Counted from the stretch's first letter, positions 18,312-30,052 are shown. The stretch: DNA of 64,000 nucleotides from an uncultured Prevotellaceae bacterium (GCA_902800435.1 CADCEQ010000003.1:1-64000); one strand, 5' to 3'. Notes: generated from the sequence alone by a model not told the origin. Program-made: numbers and translations.

Positions 18312-18356
18312 CACCCCAATTTGAATATATATATTATTAATAAGGTATAAGAAGCA

Positions 18357-19712
18357 ATGAACATTACGTTTGAGAACCCTGACAAGGTGAATGGCCTGCT
18401 GACCATTACCCTCGAGAAAGATGATTATCAGGAGAAGGTCGAGAAGACCTTGAAGGATTACCGGAAGCGTGCTCAGGTGCCCGGCTTCCGTCCTGGCATG
18501 GTGCCTATGGGCATGATTAAGAAGCAGTATGGTGCAGCCGTGAAGGTTGACGAGATAAACCGTCTGTTGGGTGAGAAAGTGACGGGATATATCCGTGAAA
18601 ACAAAATACAAATGTTAGGTGAGCCTCTGGCCAGCGAGAAACAGGAACCTCAAGATCTAGAGAAAGACGGACCGTTTACCTTTATGTTTGATATAGCCGT
18701 GGCCCCAGAGTTTAAGGCTGAATTGACCAGTAAGGACAAGATAGACTATTACACCATCAAGGTAGACGACAAGTTGCTGGACCAGCAGGTGGCTATGTAT
18801 GCCAGCCAGCATGGCGAGATGCAGAAAGCCGAAGTGTTTAGCGGTAACGATACTCTGACGGGTGACCTGCGCCAGCTTGACGAGAATGGTAACACCTTAG
18901 AGGGCGGCATCACAACCGACAGCAGCATGATTATGCCTGCATACATTAAGGCAGAGGATCAGAAGAAACTGTTTGATGGCTGTAAGCCTGGTGATATTAT
19001 CACTTTCAATCCGAAAAAGGCATATCCCGATAACGATGCAGAGGTGGCTGCCTTGCTGAAAGTTGAGAAAGACGCTGTGAAGGAATTGACATCAGATTTC
19101 AGTTATCAGGTAACTGAGATTCGCCACTTCCAGCCCGCCGAGGTAAACCAGCAACTGTTTGACCGCGTGTTTGGCGAGGGTGCTGTCAGCAACGAAAAGG
19201 AGTTCCGTCAGAAAATCAGTGAAATGGTGCAGCCTCAGCTTGCCATGAACAGTGATTATAAGTTCCAGCTTGATCTGCGCGCCTATTTGGAGAAGAAGGT
19301 TGGTGAACTTCAGTTCCCAGAGGCTCTGTTGAAGCGCATTATGCTGCAGAATAATAAGGATCAGGGTGCAGACTTCGTGGAGAAGAACTTCGAGGGTAGT
19401 ATTCGCGAACTGAAATGGCATCTCATCAAGGAACAGCTGGTGGCTGCCCAGGAAATCAAAGTTGAAGAGGCTGACCTGAAGGCCATTGCCAAGGAATCCG
19501 TCCGCCAACAGTTTGCTCAGTATGGAATGTCTGACGTGCCTGATGATGTGCTGGAGAATTACGCTGCTGAGCAGATGAAGAAGCGTGAGAACATGGAAAG
19601 CTATGTTGATCGTGCCATTGATCAGAAACTTGTTCAGAAGCTGAAGACAGTTGTTAAACTGAACGAAAAGAGTGTCACTCTGGAAGAGTTTAACAAGCTG
19701 ATGCAGGCTTGA
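18357..19712 (+). CDS. tig: Trigger factor
   Basis: This 451-aa protein has the N-terminal ribosome-binding domain with a GFRPGMVP loop (family GFRxGKxP), a middle PPIase-like domain (about 150-240) and a long C-terminal helical domain. It is the ribosome-bound chaperone for nascent chains. The middle domain is diverged, as usual in Bacteroidetes copies. It is followed by a strong terminator, so it is a single-gene unit directly upstream of clpP-clpX. Confidence 0.9.
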   Translation: MNITFENPDKVNGLLTITLEKDDYQEKVEKTLKDYRKRAQVPGFRPGMVPMGMIKKQYGAAVKVDEINRLLGEKVTGYIRENKIQMLGEPLASEKQEPQDLEKDGPFTFMFDIAVAPEFKAELTSKDKIDYYTIKVDDKLLDQQVAMYASQHGEMQKAEVFSGNDTLTGDLRQLDENGNTLEGGITTDSSMIMPAYIKAEDQKKLFDGCKPGDIITFNPKKAYPDNDAEVAALLKVEKDAVKELTSDFSYQVTEIRHFQPAEVNQQLFDRVFGEGAVSNEKEFRQKISEMVQPQLAMNSDYKFQLDLRAYLEKKVGELQFPEALLKRIMLQNNKDQGADFVEKNFEGSIRELKWHLIKEQLVAAQEIKVEEADLKAIAKESVRQQFAQYGMSDVPDDVLENYAAEQMKKRENMESYVDRAIDQKLVQKLKTVVKLNEKSVTLEEFNKLMQA

Positions 19713-19757
19713 TTACTTGCAGTAAAGCAGAAAAAAAAGAAAAAAAACAAAAAAAAG

Positions 19758-19788
19758 TGGGAAACTTGCACGTTTCCCATTTTTTTTT
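19758..19788 (+). terminator. Terminator between tig and clpP
   Basis: TGGGAAAC (19758-19765) and GTTTCCCA (19772-19779) form a perfect 8-bp stem with loop TTGCAC, followed by a nine-T run. An A tract precedes the stem, so it could work in both directions. Confidence 0.9.
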
Positions 19789-19790
19789 AG

Positions 19791-19798
19791 TAACTTTG
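19791..19798 (+). promoter_or_regulatory. Promoter of clpP (TAACTTTG)
   Basis: TAACTTTG starts three bases after the terminator T run. The only TTG at -33 distance (19766-19768, 22-bp spacer) is in the terminator loop, so the two elements overlap. Confidence 0.7.
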
Positions 19799-19820
19799 TA
19801 ACTCTTATTGATAAACGACT

Positions 19821-20483
19821 ATGAACGATTTCAGAAAATACGCAACAAAGCATTTAGGTATGGACGGTCTTGCCTTGGATGAGGTAATGAAGGTACAGTC
19901 CCAGTATTTGAACCCCTACATTCTGGAGGAGCGCCAGTTGAATGTGACGCAGATGGATGTGTTCAGTCGGTTGATGATGGACCGTATCATCTTCCTCGGA
20001 ACGCAGATAGATGACTACACGGCTAATACTCTGCAGGCCCAGCTGCTCTACCTCGACTCTGTTGACTCGGGCAAGGATATTTCCATCTATATTAACTCGC
20101 CTGGCGGCAGTGTGACTGCTGGATTAGGCATTTACGACACAATGCAGTTCATCTCGTCTGACGTGGCCACTATTTGTACAGGTATGGCAGCCTCTATGGG
20201 TGCTGTTTTGCTGGTTGCCGGTCAGGAAGGTAAGCGCTCGGCGCTTCCCCATAGCCGTGTGATGATTCACCAGCCGTTGGGAGGTGTTCAAGGCCAGGCT
20301 TCTGATATTGAGATTGAGGCAAAGGAAATCCTGAAGTTCAAAAAGGAACTATACACGATTATCAGCGAACATTCGCATACCCCGTATGATAAAGTGTATG
20401 CCGATTCTGACCGTAACTATTGGATGACAGCAGAAGAGGCTAAGGAATATGGAATGATTGACCAGGTGTTAAATAAGAAATAG
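19821..20483 (+). CDS. clpP: ATP-dependent Clp protease proteolytic subunit
   Basis: This 220-aa serine protease has catalytic Ser125 in GMAASMGAVL and His150 in RVMIHQPLGG; the third member is an Asp in the DKVYADSDRNYWM region. It forms the tetradecameric chamber used by ClpX. An N-terminal extension of about 25 residues precedes the mature core, and may be processed. clpX begins at the next base after the stop. Confidence 0.96.
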   Translation: MNDFRKYATKHLGMDGLALDEVMKVQSQYLNPYILEERQLNVTQMDVFSRLMMDRIIFLGTQIDDYTANTLQAQLLYLDSVDSGKDISIYINSPGGSVTAGLGIYDTMQFISSDVATICTGMAASMGAVLLVAGQEGKRSALPHSRVMIHQPLGGVQGQASDIEIEAKEILKFKKELYTIISEHSHTPYDKVYADSDRNYWMTAEEAKEYGMIDQVLNKK

Positions 20484-21701
20484 ATGAAGAAAGCGTGCAG
20501 CTTCTGTGGAAGAAGTGACCGTGAGGTAAAACTACTGATAACGGGAATAAGCGGGTACATCTGTGAAGATTGTGCTCAGCAGGCTTATCAGATTGTGCTT
20601 GAGCAGCAGGCTCAGCGCAACGGCCATCAGAAGAGTGCGAAGTCGCAGACAAAGATTCCCAAGCCACGGGAAATCAAGGAGTATCTGGACCAGTACGTTA
20701 TTGGCCAGGATGAAGCAAAACGTTATCTGGCAGTAGCCGTTTATAACCATTATAAGCGTCTGCAACAGCCTGAAGACAATAGTGGTGTTGAGATTGAAAA
20801 GTCGAATATCATCATGGTTGGCTCAACAGGTACAGGAAAGACTTTGTTGGCCAGGACGATTGCAAAGATGTTAGACGTCCCTTTCACGATTGTCGATGCG
20901 ACGGTGTTTACGGAGGCTGGTTATGTGGGCGAGGATGTTGAGAGCATCCTGACACGTCTGTTACAGGTGGCTGATTACAACGTTGAAGCTTCGCAGAGAG
21001 GTATCGTTTTTATCGATGAAATCGATAAAATTGCGCGAAAATCCGACAATCCAAGCATTACAAGAGATGTTAGTGGTGAGGGCGTCCAGCAAGGGCTGTT
21101 GAAGCTTTTGGAGGGTACAGTTGTTAACGTGCCGCCCAAGGGAGGACGCAAGCATCCCGATCAGGAATATATTCACATTGACACACGTAACATATTGTTT
21201 ATTTGCGGCGGTGCCTTCGACGGCATTGAGCGTAAGATAGCCCAGCGGCTGAACACGCATGTGGTGGGCTATAACTCTGTACAGAATGTCCGTAAAATTG
21301 ATAAGGACGATTTGATGAAGTATGTGTCGCCTCAGGACTTAAAGTCCTTTGGATTGATACCCGAAATTATTGGCCGTCTTCCAGTGCTGACCTATCTGAA
21401 TCCGCTTGACAGAAAAGCTCTGGAGCGCATTTTGGTGGAACCGAAGAACTCAATGATTAAGCAGTATAAAAAACTGTTTGAGATGGATGGCATGACACTG
21501 ACATTCGATGATGACGCATTGGAATTAATGGTTGACAAGGCGGTTGAATACAAACTTGGTGCGCGTGGACTGCGCTCCATCGTTGAAAGTATAATGATGG
21601 ATGCTATGTTCGAGATGCCATCAAAGAAAGTAAAAGAATTTCGAGTTACCAGAGAGTATGCCCAACAGCAACTTGCGAAATCGCATTTGCAAGTTGACTA
21701 A
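20484..21701 (+). CDS. clpX: ATP-dependent Clp protease ATPase subunit ClpX
   Basis: This 405-aa AAA+ unfoldase has a Cys4 zinc finger (CSFCGR...CEDC), Walker [16 protein letters not shown], Walker [12 protein letters not shown] and the sensor/arginine region GARGLRS. It feeds substrates to ClpP. The family GYVGEDVE pore loop is present. It follows clpP with no gap, so the two are made together. Confidence 0.96.
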   Translation: MKKACSFCGRSDREVKLLITGISGYICEDCAQQAYQIVLEQQAQRNGHQKSAKSQTKIPKPREIKEYLDQYVIGQDEAKRYLAVAVYNHYKRLQQPEDNSGVEIEKSNIIMVGSTGTGKTLLARTIAKMLDVPFTIVDATVFTEAGYVGEDVESILTRLLQVADYNVEASQRGIVFIDEIDKIARKSDNPSITRDVSGEGVQQGLLKLLEGTVVNVPPKGGRKHPDQEYIHIDTRNILFICGGAFDGIERKIAQRLNTHVVGYNSVQNVRKIDKDDLMKYVSPQDLKSFGLIPEIIGRLPVLTYLNPLDRKALERILVEPKNSMIKQYKKLFEMDGMTLTFDDDALELMVDKAVEYKLGARGLRSIVESIMMDAMFEMPSKKVKEFRVTREYAQQQLAKSHLQVD

Positions 21702-21744
21702 CAAGAGATAAAAGGAGGACAATTGAAAGAAGGAAGCCTATTTT

Positions 21745-23922
21745 ATGACAAAAAAGACAAATTTGACTGAAGCCCTGAAGAAATATTTTGGCTTCGACAC
21801 ATTCAAAGGAGACCAGAAGGCCATAGTCCAAAATGTGCTGGATGGTAAGGACACTTTCGTGCTGATGCCTACGGGAGGTGGCAAGTCTTTGTGCTACCAA
21901 TTGCCGTCATTGCTCATGGACGGCGTGGCCATTGTTATCTCGCCGCTGATAGCACTGATGAAGAATCAGGTTGACGTCATCTCGCAGATGAGCGAGCATG
22001 AAGGGACTGCCCATTATCTGAACTCGTCACTTAATAAGGCTGCTATCGACCAAGTTAAGGCTGATGTGAAGGCGGGTATCACCAAACTGTTGTACGTGGC
22101 TCCTGAGTCGCTGACTAAGGAAGACAATGTGGAGTTCTTGAAGACGGTGAAGATTTCGTTCTACGCCATTGATGAGGCACACTGTATCTCGGAGTGGGGG
22201 CATGACTTCCGCCCGGAATATCGTCGCATTCGTCCTATTGTCAACGAAATTGGTGTGGCTCCCATCATAGCTTTGACGGCAACGGCAACAGATAAGGTGC
22301 GTACTGATATCAAGAAGAACCTTGGCATTGTGGATGCTACAGAATTTAAGTCGTCGTTCAATCGTCCGAACTTGTATTACGAAGTGCGCCCCAAGACAAA
22401 GGATATCGACAAAGATATCATCAAGTTTATCAAGCAGCATGTTGGAAAGAGCGGTATCATCTACTGTCTATCGAGAAAGAAAGTGGAGGAATTGGCAGAG
22501 ATCCTGCGCGCCAACGAAATCAAGGCGTTGCCTTATCATGCAGGTCTCGATTCTGTGACACGAGCCGAGACGCAGGATAAGTTCCTTATGCAGGATATCG
22601 ACGTTATCGTTGCCACTATTGCTTTTGGTATGGGTATCGACAAACCAGACGTGCGCTTTGTCATTCACTACGACATTCCGAAGTCTTTGGAGGGCTATTA
22701 TCAAGAAACAGGCCGTGCCGGTCGCGATGGGCGTGAAGGTATTTGTCTGGCCTTCTACTCGTATAAGGATTTGCGCAAGCTCGACAAGTTTATGGAGGGG
22801 AAACCCGTTGCTGAGCAGGATATCGGACGCCAATTGCTACAAGAGACAGCTGCCTATGCTGAAACGTCTGTTTGTCGTCGGAAAATGCTGCTCCACTATT
22901 TTGGCGAGATCTACGAGAAAGAGAACTGTCACAACTGTGACAACTGCTTGCATCCGAAGACGAAGATTGAAGCCAAGGACCAATTGGTATTGACACTGAA
23001 AGTTATTCAGGCTATTAAAGAGAATTTCAGGTCTGATTATGTTGAGGACTTTATCATTGGCCGTGAGACAGAGGAAATCATCGCCCATAAGCATCAGGAC
23101 CACGACCTTTTTGGTGCAGGTGAGGACTATGACGAGAAGCTATGGAGTCCGGTTATCCGTCAGGCACTTATTGCTGGCTATTTGAAGAAAGATGTCGAGA
23201 ACTATGGTCTGCTGAAACTGACCTCTGCTGGCAAGAAATATTTGAAGTCACCGCAGTCGTTCATGATAGTCAAGGACCATGAATATAGCGAGGATCCCGA
23301 CTCTCCCGACGACCACGATGGCAATACCAGTGCTTTAGACCCCGTGCTCAGTGGCATGCTGATTGATTTGAGAAAGAAGGTGTCGAAGCGCCTGGAGCGT
23401 CCGCCCTATGTGATTTTCCAGGATGTGTCGCTCGAACAGATGGCCACAGAATATCCCGTGACTCTCGAAGAATTGAAGAGCATCCAGGGAGTGGGAGAGG
23501 GTAAAGTGAAGCAACCGTATGCCAAGGAGTTCGTTGACCTTATCAAGTGTTACTGCGATGAGAATAACATTACCCGTCAGGCTGACCTCCGTGTGCGCAC
23601 TGTGGCTAAAAAGTCGCTGTTGAAGGTAAAGATTATCCAGAACATCGACCGTCAGATAGCCCTCGACGATATTGCCACGGCTCAGAATATCGATTTTGAT
23701 GATTTGCTCGACGAGGTGGAGGCTATCGTGTACAGCGGAACAAAACTGAACATTGACTACTTCCTCGACGAGGTGATGGACGAAGACCGAGTTGACGAAA
23801 TCTATGATTATTTCGCTGATTCCGACACTGATGACCTTGAGACGGCCATTCAAGAATTGGGTGGCGATGAGACCGAAATACGTCTCGTTCGCATCAAGTT
23901 CATCAGCGAAATGGCGAACTGA
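21745..23922 (+). CDS. recQ: ATP-dependent DNA helicase RecQ
   Basis: This 725-aa superfamily 2 helicase has motif I MPTGGGKSLCYQLP, motif II AIDEAHCISEWGHDFRPEYR, motif V/VI ATIAFGMGIDKPDVR and QETGRAGRDG, a RecQ zinc-binding Cys4 (CRRKML...CHNCDNC), a winged helix and a C-terminal HRDC domain. An acidic C-terminal region follows HRDC (DEVMDEDRVDEIYDYF...), making it longer than E. coli RecQ. It acts in recombination and replication-fork repair. Confidence 0.94.
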   Translation: MTKKTNLTEALKKYFGFDTFKGDQKAIVQNVLDGKDTFVLMPTGGGKSLCYQLPSLLMDGVAIVISPLIALMKNQVDVISQMSEHEGTAHYLNSSLNKAAIDQVKADVKAGITKLLYVAPESLTKEDNVEFLKTVKISFYAIDEAHCISEWGHDFRPEYRRIRPIVNEIGVAPIIALTATATDKVRTDIKKNLGIVDATEFKSSFNRPNLYYEVRPKTKDIDKDIIKFIKQHVGKSGIIYCLSRKKVEELAEILRANEIKALPYHAGLDSVTRAETQDKFLMQDIDVIVATIAFGMGIDKPDVRFVIHYDIPKSLEGYYQETGRAGRDGREGICLAFYSYKDLRKLDKFMEGKPVAEQDIGRQLLQETAAYAETSVCRRKMLLHYFGEIYEKENCHNCDNCLHPKTKIEAKDQLVLTLKVIQAIKENFRSDYVEDFIIGRETEEIIAHKHQDHDLFGAGEDYDEKLWSPVIRQALIAGYLKKDVENYGLLKLTSAGKKYLKSPQSFMIVKDHEYSEDPDSPDDHDGNTSALDPVLSGMLIDLRKKVSKRLERPPYVIFQDVSLEQMATEYPVTLEELKSIQGVGEGKVKQPYAKEFVDLIKCYCDENNITRQADLRVRTVAKKSLLKVKIIQNIDRQIALDDIATAQNIDFDDLLDEVEAIVYSGTKLNIDYFLDEVMDEDRVDEIYDYFADSDTDDLETAIQELGGDETEIRLVRIKFISEMAN

Positions 23923-23933
23923 AAATAAGAAAA

Positions 23934-24021
23934 GAGGAATGAGAAATGAGGGATGAAGCGTTAAGAATTGAGAAAAAAGTCTGCCGCCTGCAAATTTCTC
24001 ATTTCTCGTTTCTCATTTCTC
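23934..24021. repeat. Inverted pair of 7-bp arrays between recQ and guaB
   Basis: Three GAGAAAT-like units (23934-23954) face four ATTTCTC-like units (23994-24021). The arrays are complementary, so RNA could fold into an imperfect stem of about 21 bp with a 39-base loop. It could end recQ transcription, although a clean T run is lacking. Confidence 0.75.
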
Positions 24022-24033
24022 ATTAAAAATGTG

Positions 24034-24041
24034 TACCTTTG
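24034..24041 (+). promoter_or_regulatory. Promoter of guaB (TACCTTTG)
   Basis: TACCTTTG 12 bp after the second array and 30 bp before the guaB start. Confidence 0.75.
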
Positions 24042-24056
24042 CACGCAATTTAATAG

Positions 24057-25553
<1,497 letters not shown>

Positions 25554-25556
25554 ATT

Positions 25557-26993
25557 ATGAAAACGAATATCCTCATCGCGGCTTTTCTCTTTGCCGTTAT
25601 TCCTGTTCTTGCCATTTCTCCGGCGAGTGATGATCCTGTTGTCATGACCATCAATGGCCAGCCAGTCCTTCGCAGCGAGTTCGAGTACAGCTATAACAAG
25701 AACAACTCCGAGGGAGTCATTGACAAGAAGTCTGTTGACGAGTATGTCGACCTTTTCGTCAACTACAAGCTGAAGGTTGCCGCCGCCCTTGATGCCCGCT
25801 ATGACACGCTCACTTCGTTTAAGCAGGAGTTTGCACAATATCGCGACCAGCAGGTGTTGCCCGCCATGGTTACCGATGCTGACATGCTGAAGGAAGCTCA
25901 TAACATCTATGACAATACTGTCAAGCAGATAGGTCCTGACGGTCTTATCCAGACCGCCCATATCTTGCTGCGTCTCGACCAGAAAGCCACTGAGGCTGAA
26001 CAAAAGGCCGCTAAGGTGCGCATCGACTCTATCTACAACGCCCTGAAGGCTGGTGCTGATTTCGCTGAATTGGCTAAGAAAGTGAGTCAAGACCCAGGCT
26101 CTGCACAGCAGGGTGGACTTCTGCCATTTGTGCAGCGCGGCCAGTTGGTCAAGGAGTTCGAGGATGCCGCCTTCGCGCTGAAGGACGGGGAGATGTCACC
26201 TATTGTGCAGTCACCTTACGGTTACCATATTATCCTCATGAAGGCACACAAGCAACTTGAGCCGTTCGAGTTCCATAAGGAGAGCATCCTGAAATTCATG
26301 GAGCAACGCGGTATACGCGATCAGTTGGCTCAGCAAAAGGTGGATACTTTGGTCAGCCAGTCTAATGGCAAACTGACGTCGGCGGATGTTATGAATCAGA
26401 AAGCCGATGAGCTGTCTGCTCAGGATTCAGATATGAAGAACCTCATCCGTGAATATTATGAAGGCCTGCTGCTCTACGAGGTCAGCAATCAGCATGTTTG
26501 GGACAAAGCCGCCAAGGACGAGGCTGGTTTGGCCCAATACTTTAAGAAGAACAAGAAGCGCTACAACTGGAGCGAACCGCGTTTCAAGGGCATTGCCTAC
26601 CACGTCAAGGACGAGGCCGATATCAGGGGCGTGAAGAACTGCGTCAGCAAGTTGAAGTTCGACCAGTGGGCTGAGGCACTTCGTAAGACCTTCAACGGTG
26701 ACAGTATCATTCGCATCCGTGTAGAGAAGGGCATCTTCAAGCAGGGCGACAATGCTCTTGTCGATAGTGCCGTCTTCCACAAGGACACCACAGTCACGAA
26801 GTTGAAGGACTATCCCCTTGATGCTGTTTATGGCAAGATCCTGAAGAAGGGTCCCGAGGACTATACTGATGTCCGAGGCCAGGTCGTTGCCGACTATCAG
26901 GATCAGCTTGAGCGCGAGTGGGTGGCCGATCTTCGCCGCCGCTATCCATTCACAGTCAACTTTGATGTTGTCAAAACCGTCAATAACCATTAA
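25557..26993 (+). CDS. Periplasmic parvulin-type peptidylprolyl isomerase
   Basis: This 478-aa protein has a signal peptide (MKTNILIAAFLFAVIPVLA), a SurA-N-like helical region and one PpiC domain (about 123-225: AHILLR...QDPGSAQQGGLLPFVQRGQLVKEFEDAAFALKDGE...YGYHII). A second region after 290 is PpiC-like but poor. It likely helps fold outer-membrane proteins. It lies 3 bp after guaB and 3 bp before another isomerase. Confidence 0.88.
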   Translation: MKTNILIAAFLFAVIPVLAISPASDDPVVMTINGQPVLRSEFEYSYNKNNSEGVIDKKSVDEYVDLFVNYKLKVAAALDARYDTLTSFKQEFAQYRDQQVLPAMVTDADMLKEAHNIYDNTVKQIGPDGLIQTAHILLRLDQKATEAEQKAAKVRIDSIYNALKAGADFAELAKKVSQDPGSAQQGGLLPFVQRGQLVKEFEDAAFALKDGEMSPIVQSPYGYHIILMKAHKQLEPFEFHKESILKFMEQRGIRDQLAQQKVDTLVSQSNGKLTSADVMNQKADELSAQDSDMKNLIREYYEGLLLYEVSNQHVWDKAAKDEAGLAQYFKKNKKRYNWSEPRFKGIAYHVKDEADIRGVKNCVSKLKFDQWAEALRKTFNGDSIIRIRVEKGIFKQGDNALVDSAVFHKDTTVTKLKDYPLDAVYGKILKKGPEDYTDVRGQVVADYQDQLEREWVADLRRRYPFTVNFDVVKTVNNH

Positions 26994-26996
26994 TAG

Positions 26997-28451
26997 ATGA
27001 AGAAACTGTTTATCGTTGGCTTTCTCGCAGTCTTTGCAGCCTGCATTGCCGCCTCTTCTGCTCCTGTGGGATATGCTGCTGTGGTACCGCAGCTTACCGA
27101 TTCTGCTGCTGCATCGGCCGCTTCCGTTGTAGATGAGGTCGTTTGGGTTGTTGGCGACGAGGCCATCCTTCATAGCGACATTGAGCAGTGGCGCCTGCAA
27201 GCTGCACAGGAGGGCGTTCGCTTTAAGGGCAACCCCGACTGCGCTATTCCTGAGCAGATTGCTGTCCAGAAACTCTTCCTCCATCAGGCGGCAATTGACA
27301 GTATCGAGGTTACTGAGGCAGATATTGCCAGTGGCATCGACCGTCAGATTGAAGAGTGGACCCAGATGGCCGGCTCGCGCGAGAAGCTTGAAGAGTATAA
27401 GCGACAGACCATCAGCCAGATGCGCTCCCAACTCCACGACGACTACCGTGACCGCCTTATGGTGCAGAAGATGCAGCAGAAACTTGTGGAGGATATCAAG
27501 GTGACACCCGCCGAGGTACGCCGCTATTTTAAGGATATGCCGCAGGACAGTCTGCCCTTTGTGCCTACTGAGGTTGAAGTACAGATTGTTACTCAGACCC
27601 CGCGCGTAGAGATAGAGGAAATCAACCGTGTCAAGGATGAGTTGCGTGATTATACCGACCGCATCAACAAAGGTGAGGCTTCCTTCTCGACCTTGGCCCG
27701 TCTCTATTCTGAAGATGGCTCAGCCCGTAATGGTGGTGAGATCGGTTATACCGGTCGTGCACCGCTTGACCCAGCTTTTGCTGCCGTGGCCTTCGGACTG
27801 ACTGACCCAAAGAAGGTTTCCAAAATTGTTGAGTCTGAATTCGGCTTCCATATCATCCAACTCATCGACAAGCGTGGGGACAAGATCAATGTGCGTCATA
27901 TTCTGCGCAAACCGGTGGTCAGCGATTCTGCCATCAATAAGGCTATAGTTCGTCTTGACTCCTTAGCTGATTACATCCGCGCTGAGCAAGTACCCGACAT
28001 ATTGCGGAAGCAGTTTGTTACCGTTCCCGATAAGTTCTCCTTCGAGGATGCAGTCTCTTTGTTCTCTGACGACAAGGATACGCGCAGCAGCAAGGGCTTG
28101 ATGGCTAACTTGACAGAAGAGGGACGAACCTCAAAATTCCGTATGCAGGATTTGCCACAGGATTTAGTGCGCGTCGTTGACACCCTGCAAGTCGGTCAGG
28201 TGTCGAGGGCTTTCAAAATGGTCAACAATCAGGGAAAGACCCTCTGCGCTATAGTTAAGCTGAAGAGCAGGATAGAAGGTCACAAGGCTACCATCACTGA
28301 GGACTTTCAGATACTGAAGAACGTTGTCCTCTCTCGTTTGCATGCGAAGAAGATACGCGACTGGGTTGATAGCAAGATAAAGGCGACATATGTCCGTATC
28401 AATCCTAACTACAGAGATTGCGAGTTTGAATACCAAGGCTGGATAAGATGA
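26997..28451 (+). CDS. SurA-like periplasmic chaperone/peptidylprolyl isomerase
   Basis: This 484-aa protein has a signal peptide (residues 1-22), then a SurA N-terminal helical domain (VVDEVVWVVGDEAILHSDIE), a clear PpiC domain (about 190-300: EDGSARNGGEIGYTGRAPLDPAFAAVAFGL and FGFHIIQLID) and a C-terminal helical end. It is the more SurA-like of the two neighbours. Probable role: chaperone for barrel proteins. The OstA-like gene starts 4 bp before its stop. Confidence 0.88.
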   Translation: MKKLFIVGFLAVFAACIAASSAPVGYAAVVPQLTDSAAASAASVVDEVVWVVGDEAILHSDIEQWRLQAAQEGVRFKGNPDCAIPEQIAVQKLFLHQAAIDSIEVTEADIASGIDRQIEEWTQMAGSREKLEEYKRQTISQMRSQLHDDYRDRLMVQKMQQKLVEDIKVTPAEVRRYFKDMPQDSLPFVPTEVEVQIVTQTPRVEIEEINRVKDELRDYTDRINKGEASFSTLARLYSEDGSARNGGEIGYTGRAPLDPAFAAVAFGLTDPKKVSKIVESEFGFHIIQLIDKRGDKINVRHILRKPVVSDSAINKAIVRLDSLADYIRAEQVPDILRKQFVTVPDKFSFEDAVSLFSDDKDTRSSKGLMANLTEEGRTSKFRMQDLPQDLVRVVDTLQVGQVSRAFKMVNNQGKTLCAIVKLKSRIEGHKATITEDFQILKNVVLSRLHAKKIRDWVDSKIKATYVRINPNYRDCEFEYQGWIR

Positions 28452-30052
28452 AGTTGCCCCTCCGCCTACATACCCTCTGTTGGCTGTGCTGCGGCATTGC
28501 AGTAGTCCTTTCCCTCTTCGCCGCTCCATCATCCTTCGCTGCGAAGAAGAAACCTCGTCGTGCGGCTCCCCAAGACGAGCATATCTACCTCGTTCATGCC
28601 GATCGGCTCCGTTACAACCGCTACATCAACTCCGAAGCACAGATTCTGAACGGCAAGGTTCAGTTTCGCCATAAGGGGGCGACGCTCCACTGCGATAGTG
28701 CCTATTTCTACGAGGCAAGCAATTCCTTTGAGGCTTTCGGGCATGTCAAGATGTATCAGGGCGACACCCTCTCCCTTTTCAGCGACTATGCTTACTACGA
28801 TGGAAACGACGAGATGGCAATCGCACGCTACAACGTGGAGTTGCGCAACCGCAAGACGACCCTTTATACAGACAGTTTGAACTTCGACCGCCTCTATCAT
28901 AACGCCTATTTCTTCGAGGGCGGAAAGATGGTCGACGGTAAGACAACCCTTGTCTCCGACTGGGGCGAGTACAATACGAAATCGAAGCTTGCCGTCTTTA
29001 ATTTCAATGTCAAGATGCGTTCTCAGGAGATGTATCTCACTACTGATACGCTGTATTATGACACCCGTACCTCCATGGCCGAAATAGTGGGACCTACCGA
29101 CATTACCTCTGGTAAAAGCCATATCTATTCCGAGCGGGGCTACTACGATACCCGCAACGAGCGCGCCCGCCTTCTTGACCGCTCTGTGATGACCAATCAG
29201 GGTAAGACTCTCATTGGCGACAGTGTCTGGCACGACGATAAGACGGGAATGAGCAAGGCATATTATAATGTCATTTATGTAGATTCGGTCAACAAGAACA
29301 AGCTGACTTGCGACTATGGCGAGTATAACGATGAGACGGGCTACGCCATGTGTACCAACCGTGCCGTTTCTATCGACTATTCCCAGCGCGATTCGCTATT
29401 TATGCATGCCGACACGTTCAAGATATACACGTTTAACATCAATACCGACTCCGTCTACCGTAAGATTCACGCGTATAATAAGGTTCGCGCCTATAGAACA
29501 GACGTCCAGGCCGTCTGCGACTCTTTGGTCTACAACTCCCTCGACTCCTGTATGACGATGTATCACGACCCTATCGTCTGGAACCACAGCCAGCAGCTTG
29601 TTGGCGACATGATTCAGGTATTCATGAAGGACTCCGTTATTGACCATGCTCACGTTATCGACAACGCCTTCTCGGTCGAGGAATTGCCAGACGAGGAGAA
29701 CTACAACCAAATATCCTCTAAGGAGATGTTCGCCTTCTTCAAGCAGGGAGCCATCGACGAGGCGCAGGCCAAGGACAATGTGCTTGTCATTTATTATCCT
29801 GTCGACGAGGCCGATAGTTCGCTCGTTGGCTTGAACTATACTGAGACCGCCGAGTTGCGCATCTTCATGGAGAATCGTAAGATGAAGAAAATCTGGATGC
29901 CCAAGGCTGAAGGCATACTCTATCCGATGAGTCAGATTCCGCCGGAAAAGAAGTTCCTTCCCGGTTATGCGTGGTACGACTATATCCGTCCCCGCAACCG
30001 ATACGATATTTTCAGCTGGCGCCCCAAGCGTAAGGCTGAACCTAAAGACTAA
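28448..30052 (+). CDS. OstA/LptA-like periplasmic protein
   Basis: This 534-aa protein has a signal peptide (residues 1-31, SSFAAKK) and many strand-turn units of the OstA/LptA type (HADRLRYNR...GKVQFRHKGATLHCDSAYFY, GHVKMYQGDTL). In other bacteria OstA-fold proteins bridge lipopolysaccharide transport between membranes. Bacteroidetes encode such long copies next to surA-like genes; the function here is inferred. It overlaps the SurA-like gene by 4 bp (ATGA). Confidence 0.8.
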   Translation: MKLPLRLHTLCWLCCGIAVVLSLFAAPSSFAAKKKPRRAAPQDEHIYLVHADRLRYNRYINSEAQILNGKVQFRHKGATLHCDSAYFYEASNSFEAFGHVKMYQGDTLSLFSDYAYYDGNDEMAIARYNVELRNRKTTLYTDSLNFDRLYHNAYFFEGGKMVDGKTTLVSDWGEYNTKSKLAVFNFNVKMRSQEMYLTTDTLYYDTRTSMAEIVGPTDITSGKSHIYSERGYYDTRNERARLLDRSVMTNQGKTLIGDSVWHDDKTGMSKAYYNVIYVDSVNKNKLTCDYGEYNDETGYAMCTNRAVSIDYSQRDSLFMHADTFKIYTFNINTDSVYRKIHAYNKVRAYRTDVQAVCDSLVYNSLDSCMTMYHDPIVWNHSQQLVGDMIQVFMKDSVIDHAHVIDNAFSVEELPDEENYNQISSKEMFAFFKQGAIDEAQAKDNVLVIYYPVDEADSSLVGLNYTETAELRIFMENRKMKKIWMPKAEGILYPMSQIPPEKKFLPGYAWYDYIRPRNRYDIFSWRPKRKAEPKD

